From: an uncultured Oscillospiraceae bacterium
GTDB taxonomy: Bacteria; Bacillota; Clostridia; Oscillospirales; Oscillospiraceae
NCBI GenBank assembly: GCA_934643765.1
Contig: CAKUCT010000012.1
Coordinates: 1-18,202, forward strand
DNA length: 18,202 nt
Reading direction: 5' to 3'
Shown here: positions 13,748 through 18,202 of the stretch, piece after piece
How the letters are laid out: the number at the start of each line of letters is the position of its first letter
Position numbering within the stretch: position 1 is the first letter of the stretch
Position numbers and translations under genes: made by a program
The notes under the pieces: generated by a model
Databases searched by the model: none
What the model saw: the letters and a program-made list of their open reading frames with translations, nothing else
What the model was told of the DNA's origin: nothing

Positions 13748-14480
13748 AATTCTTGAAATCAAGCATCTGGATAAATCTTTCGGCGGCGTCCACGCCATCA
13801 ACGATCTGAGCTTTGACATCTACGAAGGTGAAATTCTCGGTCTGATCGGCCCGAACGGCTGCGGCAAATCCACAACCATCAACCTGATCACCGGCGTCTA
13901 TATCCAGGACAGCGGCGAGATCCTCTTCGACAGCCAGAACGGCCAGACCTCGCTCAAGAAGCAGGATGTGCCGGAGCGCGCGAAGCTCGGCCTGGCCCGT
14001 ACCTTCCAGTCTCCAAAGCCGTTCTCCCGGATGACCGTGTTTGACAGTGTTTACACGGTCTGCCTTCTATACTGCAAGAGCAAGAAGGAAGCCATGGAAA
14101 AAACCCATGAGCTTCTGAAGCTCACGGAGTTTGATTCCCTGGCAGACACGCTCTGCAGCAAGCTCCCCATCGAAAAGAGAAAGTGGCTCGATATGACCCG
14201 CGCCCTGGCTACGAACCCGAAGCTTCTCATGCTCGACGAGTGCCTTGCCGGTCTGACGCCGTCTGAAATCGACAACAGCGTCGAGCTCGTCAAGCGCATC
14301 AACGCCACGGGCATCACGATTCTGTTCATCGAGCACGTTATGTCCGCTGTCGTGAACCTGTGCCACCGCGTCGTTGTTATGAACGAAGGCCACTTCCTCA
14401 GCGAGGGTGATCCGCAGGTCGTCATGCGCCAGCCGGAAGTCATCAAAGCTTATCTTGGGGAGGACTACGCAAATGCTTAA
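13740..14480 (+). CDS. livG: ABC transporter ATP-binding protein (LivG-type, atypical signature)
   Basis: This 246-residue ATPase has Walker A GPNGCGKST (37-45), Q-loop Q90 (ARTFQSPKPF), Walker B LLMLDE (162-167, catalytic E167) and switch H199 (FIEHVMSAV). The signature loop is unusual. Where LivG normally has LSYGQQ or LSGGQ, this has SKLPIEKRKWLDM (140-152), and the D-loop reads LDECLAGLTPSE rather than LDEPxAG. From memory, a LivG subfamily with 'LxxxxRKRLELARAL' and 'LDEVMAGL' exists, so this is a divergent but probably working form. The frame opens at 13683, but AAGGAGG at 13724-13730 and the domain start choose the ATG at 13740. It overlaps both neighbours by 8 bp. It pairs with LivF, whose signature is normal. 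Confidence 0.9.
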   Translation: MNKILEIKHLDKSFGGVHAINDLSFDIYEGEILGLIGPNGCGKSTTINLITGVYIQDSGEILFDSQNGQTSLKKQDVPERAKLGLARTFQSPKPFSRMTVFDSVYTVCLLYCKSKKEAMEKTHELLKLTEFDSLADTLCSKLPIEKRKWLDMTRALATNPKLLMLDECLAGLTPSEIDNSVELVKRINATGITILFIEHVMSAVVNLCHRVVVMNEGHFLSEGDPQVVMRQPEVIKAYLGEDYANA

Positions 14481-15183
14481 AATCACAAATGCCTGCACTG
14501 GCTACGGGGATTTGAAGGTCCTCTTTGATGTCAACCTGGAAATCGGCGAGGGCGAGGTTGTTGCTCTGGTCGGTTCCAACGGCGCCGGCAAGACGACGCT
14601 GCTGCGCATTATCTCCGGCGACGTCAAGCTCACGAGCGGCTCTGTCAGCTGGTTCGACACGGATCTGACCAAGGTTCCGTCGTTCAAGCGCGCCGAAATG
14701 GGCATCTCCCACATCCCGCAGGGCCGCGGCATTCTCACGTCCCTTTCTGTTGAGGACAACCTGATCCTCGGCAGCTACACCAAGCGCACGAAGCCCAAGC
14801 GCAATGAGCTCAAGGAAAAGGTCTTTGAGACCTTTCCCATCCTCAAAGAGCGCAGAAAGCTTCCGGCCGGCACGCTCTCCGGCGGCCAGCAACAGATGCT
14901 CGCCATCGGCCGCGCGATGATGATGGAGCCGCAGCTGCTCATCCTCGACGAGCCGTCGCTGGGCTTGGCGCCGATCGTTGTCGATGAAGTGTTCGACATT
15001 CTGAATTCTCTGAAAAAGTCCGGCACCGCGATGCTCATCATCGAGCAGAACTTGGTCAAGGCTCTGACCATTGCCGACCGCGGCTACGTTCTGGAGACCG
15101 GCCATGTGGTTCTCTCCGGCGAAAGCAAGGAAATTCTGAAGAATCCGGATGTCCGCAAGGCATATCTCGGCATCTCCGACTAA
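14473..15183 (+). CDS. livF: ABC transporter ATP-binding protein (LivF-type)
   Basis: This 236-residue ATPase has Walker A GSNGAGKTT (34-42), Q-loop HIPQGRGIL (80-88), signature LSGGQQQ (135-141), Walker B LLILDE (155-160) and a switch region LIIEQN, where Gln replaces His as is usual in LivF. The frame is open from 14407, but GGGGAGG at 14457-14463 with the ATG at 14473 gives the standard LivF N-terminus MLKITNACTGYG. It overlaps the LivG gene by 8 bp. It is the last gene of the importer operon and is followed by the terminator at 15246-15283. With a degenerate LivG signature, this subunit would supply the one fully consensus ATP site of the heterodimer. Confidence 0.93.
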   Translation: MLKITNACTGYGDLKVLFDVNLEIGEGEVVALVGSNGAGKTTLLRIISGDVKLTSGSVSWFDTDLTKVPSFKRAEMGISHIPQGRGILTSLSVEDNLILGSYTKRTKPKRNELKEKVFETFPILKERRKLPAGTLSGGQQQMLAIGRAMMMEPQLLILDEPSLGLAPIVVDEVFDILNSLKKSGTAMLIIEQNLVKALTIADRGYVLETGHVVLSGESKEILKNPDVRKAYLGISD

Positions 15184-15245
15184 GCGCGCTTCCCGCCGCC
15201 GCAGGGCGTCTGACGCTCCGCAACGCGGCAAAGACCTGATAAAAG

Positions 15246-15288
15246 ACGAGGTCGGATTTTCAAATCTGGAAATCCGGCCTCGTTTTTC
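15246..15288 (+). terminator. Intrinsic terminator of the isomerase-Liv operon
   Basis: A 14-pair stem with one G-U (15246-15259 with 15270-15283) and a 10-nt loop is followed directly by a T-run ending TTTTTCTG. This marks the end of the importer operon. Confidence 0.88.
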
Positions 15289-15300
15289 TGTTTTTCCGTA

Positions 15301-15329
15301 TTTTCAAAGCAGACAAAATATGCTATCAT
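15301..15329 (+). promoter_or_regulatory. Probable promoter of the gnd operon (extended -10)
   Basis: TATCAT (15324-15329) is preceded by TGC, giving an extended -10. TTTTCA (15301-15306) lies at -35 with a 17-bp spacer and matches TTGACA at four of six bases. It starts just after the terminator, so gnd has its own transcript. The leader would be about 108 nt. Confidence 0.6.
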
Positions 15330-15443
15330 AACGTCAGACGAATTTACAACTGCGTCTGTTTTCCTGCAAATAACCCCAACCATTCTGCCGGAGCCCGCCG
15401 GACACGGGCTTTGAAACTTACAAAGAAAAGCGAGGGTAAAAAG

Positions 15444-16895
15444 ATGAAAAAAGCTGACATTGGCCTGATCGGGCTTGCCGTTATGGGTGAAAACCTGGTC
15501 ATGAACATGGAATCCAAGGGTTTCACGGTCGCCGTGTACAACCGCACCGTGGAAAAGGTCGACAAGTTTACCGCCGGCCGGGCTGCCGGCAAGCATATCA
15601 TCGGCTGCCACACGCTCCAGGAGCTGGTTGCAAATCTTGAAACGCCCCGTAAGGTCTTCATGATGGTCAAGGCAGGCTCTGCCGTGGACGACATGATTGA
15701 CCAGCTTCTCCCGCTGCTGGACGACGGCGACATTCTGATCGACGGCGGCAACTCGCACTTCCCCGATACCATCCGCAGAACAGCCTATGTGGAGTCCAAG
15801 GGCAAGCTCTTCATCGGCACTGGCGTCTCCGGCGGTGAAGAGGGTGCGCTCAAGGGCCCGAGTCTGATGCCCGGCGGCTCCCCCGCGGCCTGGCCTGCGG
15901 TCAAGCCCATCTTCCAGGCCATCTGCGCCAAGGTCGAAGATGGCTCTCCCTGCTGCGACTGGGTGGGCGAAAACGGCGCGGGCCATTTTGTCAAGATGGT
16001 CCACAATGGCATCGAGTACGGCGACATGCAGCTGATCTGCGAGGCTTACCAGTTGATGCGCGATCTTCTCAAGCTCTCGGACGACGAGATGCACGAGGTC
16101 TTTGCCGCCTGGAACAAAACAGAGCTTGACTCTTATCTGATCGAAATCACCCGCGACATTCTGGCCCATAAGGACGCCGACGGCTCGCCGCTGGTGGAGA
16201 ACATTCTCGACTCCGCCGGCCAGAAGGGCACCGGCAAATGGACCGGCATCGCCGCGCTCGACGAGGGCGTGCCGCTGACGCTGATCGGCGAGGCTGTCTT
16301 TGCCCGCTGCCTGTCTGCGATGAAGTCTGAGCGCGTCGAGGCCGCCGCGGCCTATCAGCGCCAGATTCCCGCTTTCACCGGCGACAAGGCCGCGATGATC
16401 GAAGCCATCCGCCAGGCGCTCTATGCCTCGAAGATCATCTCCTACGCCCAGGGCTACACCCTCATGCGCACCGCCGCCAAAACCTATGGCTGGAACCTCA
16501 ACTACGGCGGCATCGCGCTCATGTGGCGCGGCGGCTGCATCATCCGCTCGGTCTTCCTCGGCAAGATCAAGGAAGCTTACGACAACAATCCCGAGCTTTC
16601 GAACCTGCTGCTCGACCCGTACTTCAAGACCACGATGGAAAAGCTCCTGCCCGCCTGGAGAACCGTCGCCGCTGCCGCCATGCAGTATGGCGTGCCCGCG
16701 CCCGCTATGACCTCGGCGCTGAGCTATTTTGACGGTTACACCACCGAGCGCCTGCCGGCAAACCTGCTGCAGGCCCAGCGCGACTATTTTGGCGCGCACA
16801 CCTATGAGCGTCTGGACAGCCCGCGCGGCCAGTTCTTCCACACTAACTGGACCGGCCACGGCGGCAACACATCCGCCAGCACCTACAACGCCTGA
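15444..16895 (+). CDS. gnd: 6-phosphogluconate dehydrogenase, decarboxylating
   Basis: This 483-residue enzyme oxidises 6-phosphogluconate to ribulose-5-phosphate and CO2. The N-terminal motif is GLIGLAVMGENLVMNM (7-22), and NRT at 33-35 is the NADP-type contact. The catalytic stretch VSGGEEGALKGPSLMPGG (128-145) and the GHFVKMVHNGIEYGDMQ block give K184, H187, N188 and E191. The C-terminal tail RDYFGAHTYERLD through TGHGGNTSA is the family's usual substrate-closing tail. The length matches the long (about 470-480) class. The frame opens at 15411, but the GAGGG near 15432 and the domain start choose the ATG at 15444. No glucose-6-phosphate dehydrogenase or phosphogluconolactonase lies nearby, so gluconate or another sugar acid may be the source. 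It is 20 bp before the Gfo/Idh/MocA gene, in one operon. Confidence 0.96.
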   Translation: MKKADIGLIGLAVMGENLVMNMESKGFTVAVYNRTVEKVDKFTAGRAAGKHIIGCHTLQELVANLETPRKVFMMVKAGSAVDDMIDQLLPLLDDGDILIDGGNSHFPDTIRRTAYVESKGKLFIGTGVSGGEEGALKGPSLMPGGSPAAWPAVKPIFQAICAKVEDGSPCCDWVGENGAGHFVKMVHNGIEYGDMQLICEAYQLMRDLLKLSDDEMHEVFAAWNKTELDSYLIEITRDILAHKDADGSPLVENILDSAGQKGTGKWTGIAALDEGVPLTLIGEAVFARCLSAMKSERVEAAAAYQRQIPAFTGDKAAMIEAIRQALYASKIISYAQGYTLMRTAAKTYGWNLNYGGIALMWRGGCIIRSVFLGKIKEAYDNNPELSNLLLDPYFKTTMEKLLPAWRTVAAAAMQYGVPAPAMTSALSYFDGYTTERLPANLLQAQRDYFGAHTYERLDSPRGQFFHTNWTGHGGNTSASTYNA

Positions 16896-16915
16896 TCGCA
16901 CACAAGGAGGACATC

Positions 16916-18034
16916 ATGGATCGTAAAATCAAAACCGGCGTCATCGGCTGCGGCAAGGTCGGTCATTTCCACGCCGCCTGCTACGCAGCAAGCCCCTACA
17001 GTGATTTTGTCGGCGTCTACAGCCGGAATTTTGAAAAAGCCTCTGCCTTCGCCGCCCAGTACGGCGTAAAGGCCTACCATTCGATTGAAGAGATGGCCGC
17101 CGACGGCTGCGAGGTCGTCTCCATCTGCACCCCCCACCCGCAGCACCGCGCCGTTACCATCGAAGCTGCCCGCTGCGGCATGAACGTTCTGGTGGAAAAG
17201 CCGGTCGCGTCGAGTCTGGAGGACTGTGACGCCATGATTGAGGCCGTCCATCAGGCGGGCGTCCTTGGCGGCACTGTCTGCCAGCGCCGGTTCTATCTGC
17301 CGAGCAAGCGCATCCGCGCCGCCATCGACGAAGGCAAGATCGGCAAGCCCATTCTCGGCACCGTCGCCATGCACGGCTGGCGCGACATGGACTACTATCA
17401 CGCCGATCCCTGGCGCGGCACCTGGAAGGGCGAAGGCGGCGGCGTGCTGGTCAATCAGGCCCCGCACCAGATTGACCTCTTCCTGTGGTACATGGGCGAT
17501 GTCGAAGAGCTCTACGGCTATGATGCCACGCTGAACCACCCGGAGCTGGAGGTGGAGGACACTGCGGTTGCCGTCATGCGCTTCAAGAGCGGCGCGCTCG
17601 GCTCGATCGTCGTCAGCAACTCCCAGAATCCCGCCCTCTACGGTAAGGTTCATATCCACGGCTCCAACGGCGCATCCGTCGGCGTGCAGACCGACGGCGG
17701 CAGCATGTTCATTGCCGGCATGAGCAAGATCTCTGAGGCCCCTGTGCTCGATCTGTGGACCGTTCCCGGTGAACAGGACAAGCTCGACCAGTACATCGCA
17801 GAGGACAAGGCCGCCTTTGAGGCGCTCGACGACTTCATGAACCACTATCATCTTGAGCAGATCAACGACTTCCTGCAGGCTGTCGCCGAAAAGCGCCGCC
17901 CGCTCATCACGCTCGAAGACGGCAGAAAGACCGTGGAACTCTTCACCGCCATCTACCGCTCCAACCGCGACCATCTTCCGGTCCGCTTCCCCCTGAAGCC
18001 CGAATACGGCACCGATTTTGACGGCCGCATCTGA
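16916..18034 (+). CDS. Gfo/Idh/MocA-family oxidoreductase
   Basis: This 372-residue NAD(P)-dependent dehydrogenase has the Rossmann motif TGVIGCGKVGHFHA (7-20), the EKP motif with catalytic K95 (LVEKPVASS) and a C-terminal substrate domain. Its GGGVLVNQAPHQIDLFLW (174-191) carries the probable catalytic H184. Members oxidise or reduce a sugar, inositol or glycoside hydroxyl, and several make 3-keto sugars. The substrate here is unknown. AAGGAGG lies right before the ATG. It follows gnd by 20 bp and ends before a group of hairpins. The TIM-barrel isomerase at 9519 belongs to a family that often partners with such dehydrogenases in inositol or 3-keto-glycoside catabolism, which makes a joint pathway plausible (inference). 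Confidence 0.92.
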   Translation: MDRKIKTGVIGCGKVGHFHAACYAASPYSDFVGVYSRNFEKASAFAAQYGVKAYHSIEEMAADGCEVVSICTPHPQHRAVTIEAARCGMNVLVEKPVASSLEDCDAMIEAVHQAGVLGGTVCQRRFYLPSKRIRAAIDEGKIGKPILGTVAMHGWRDMDYYHADPWRGTWKGEGGGVLVNQAPHQIDLFLWYMGDVEELYGYDATLNHPELEVEDTAVAVMRFKSGALGSIVVSNSQNPALYGKVHIHGSNGASVGVQTDGGSMFIAGMSKISEAPVLDLWTVPGEQDKLDQYIAEDKAAFEALDDFMNHYHLEQINDFLQAVAEKRRPLITLEDGRKTVELFTAIYRSNRDHLPVRFPLKPEYGTDFDGRI

Positions 18035-18055
18035 AGTTATCAAACTTGAAACACC

Positions 18056-18107
18056 GCACAGCATTTTCTGTGCATACAGTAAGCGCCCCGGAGATTCTCC
18101 GGGGCGC
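18056..18107 (+). terminator. Hairpins after the Gfo/Idh/MocA gene, probable operon end
   Basis: Two stems follow the stop. GCACAG/CTGTGC (18056-18061 with 18068-18073) is a small one. The second is a strong GC-rich 11-bp stem (18083-18093 with 18097-18107) with an ATT loop. Neither is followed by a proper T-run, so termination is likely but not certain. Confidence 0.5.
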
Positions 18108-18108
18108 C

Positions 18109-18177
18109 CAGCGTGTCAAAAGGAACTTTTTGACACGCTGCGCACTTTTTCAAACTTCACGAAAGTTTGAAAAAGTG
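18109..18177. repeat. Tandem long palindromes, possible dispersed intergenic repeat
   Basis: Two perfect palindromes stand side by side. The first has a 13-bp stem (18109-18121 with 18128-18140, arms CAGCGTGTCAAAA/TTTTGACACGCTG). The second has a 15-bp stem (18143-18157 with 18163-18177, arms reading CACTTTTTCAAACTT and its complement) with a CACGA loop. They lie after an apparent terminator and are not explained by any gene in the window. They look like a REP-type mobile or dispersed palindromic unit. Copy number cannot be seen here. Confidence 0.55.
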
Positions 18178-18202
18178 GTTGATTGAACGCGAAAGACACC
18201 CC

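Noticed and set aside
13740..14480. LivG as a pseudogene because of its missing LSGGQ
   Set aside because: The frame is intact, all other ATPase motifs are present, it is coupled to both neighbours, and a LivG subfamily with a similar signature is known.
15180..16901. 573-codon open frame on the minus strand opposite gnd
   Set aside because: It is a shadow of the strongly GC-biased gnd codons. It has no family resemblance or ribosome site, and the plus-strand gene is certain. Other long antisense frames (10410-11774, 12683-13819, 16883-18064, 7699-8769, 4088-5017, 14443-15231) were rejected for the same reason.
1..18202. CRISPR arrays, tRNA or rRNA genes, insertion sequences, prophage or defence genes
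   Set aside because: No regularly spaced repeats, cloverleaf sequences, transposase or nuclease motifs were seen on either strand.

Overview
The window looks like chromosomal DNA of a moderately GC-rich anaerobic Firmicute, most likely a Clostridia member of the Oscillospiraceae type. This is inferred from strong GGAGG-type ribosome binding sites before nearly every gene, good sigma-A promoters (TTGACA-17-TACAAT, TTGCAA-17-TATAAT), intrinsic terminators, AT-rich intergenic DNA beside GC-rich genes, and the gene families present. No species can be named. There are no rRNA, tRNA, CRISPR or transposase genes, and no regulator gene.

Region 1 (1-4046, plus strand) is the downstream part of an operon that starts outside the window. 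It holds the tail of a probable eIF-2B/sugar-phosphate-isomerase-like protein, a BtpA/SgcQ-family TIM-barrel protein, a DUF3830 protein, a DAACS carboxylate symporter and an M20 N-carbamoyl-amino-acid hydrolase/allantoate amidohydrolase. It ends at a strong hairpin shared with the convergent operon. The transporter lacks the aspartate that reads a free amino group in aspartate/glutamate carriers. This fits uptake of a carboxylate whose amino group is absent or blocked (for example carbamoylated), which the M20 enzyme would then open.

Region 2 (4047-8880, minus strand) holds two operons. The first is a transaldolase-family gene followed by a tartronate-semialdehyde-reductase-type gene. It has a near-consensus promoter with a perfect palindrome in its spacer and a structured leader of about 160 nt. 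The second is a zinc alcohol/polyol dehydrogenase, a VOC-fold protein and a DMT/EamA transporter, with its own promoter and terminator.

Region 3 (8881-9518) is a non-coding AT-rich divergent control region with recurrent AATTTCG/TTTCGAA motifs and one very good promoter facing right.

Region 4 (9519-15283, plus strand) is a sugar-phosphate isomerase/epimerase-type TIM barrel followed by a complete branched-chain-amino-acid-type (LivKHMGF) ABC importer. Its genes overlap by a few bases, a 14-bp hairpin lies between binding protein and permease, and a terminator closes the operon. Region 5 (15284-18034) is 6-phosphogluconate dehydrogenase (gnd) followed by a Gfo/Idh/MocA oxidoreductase, then a run of four hairpins at the window end.

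Taken together, regions 2-5 look like a catabolic island for a sugar, sugar acid or polyol: import (Liv-type ABC), oxidation (ADH, Gfo/Idh/MocA), isomerisation (TIM barrel), carbon rearrangement (transaldolase, Gnd) and reduction of a 3-carbon semialdehyde. The actual substrate cannot be read from the sequence.
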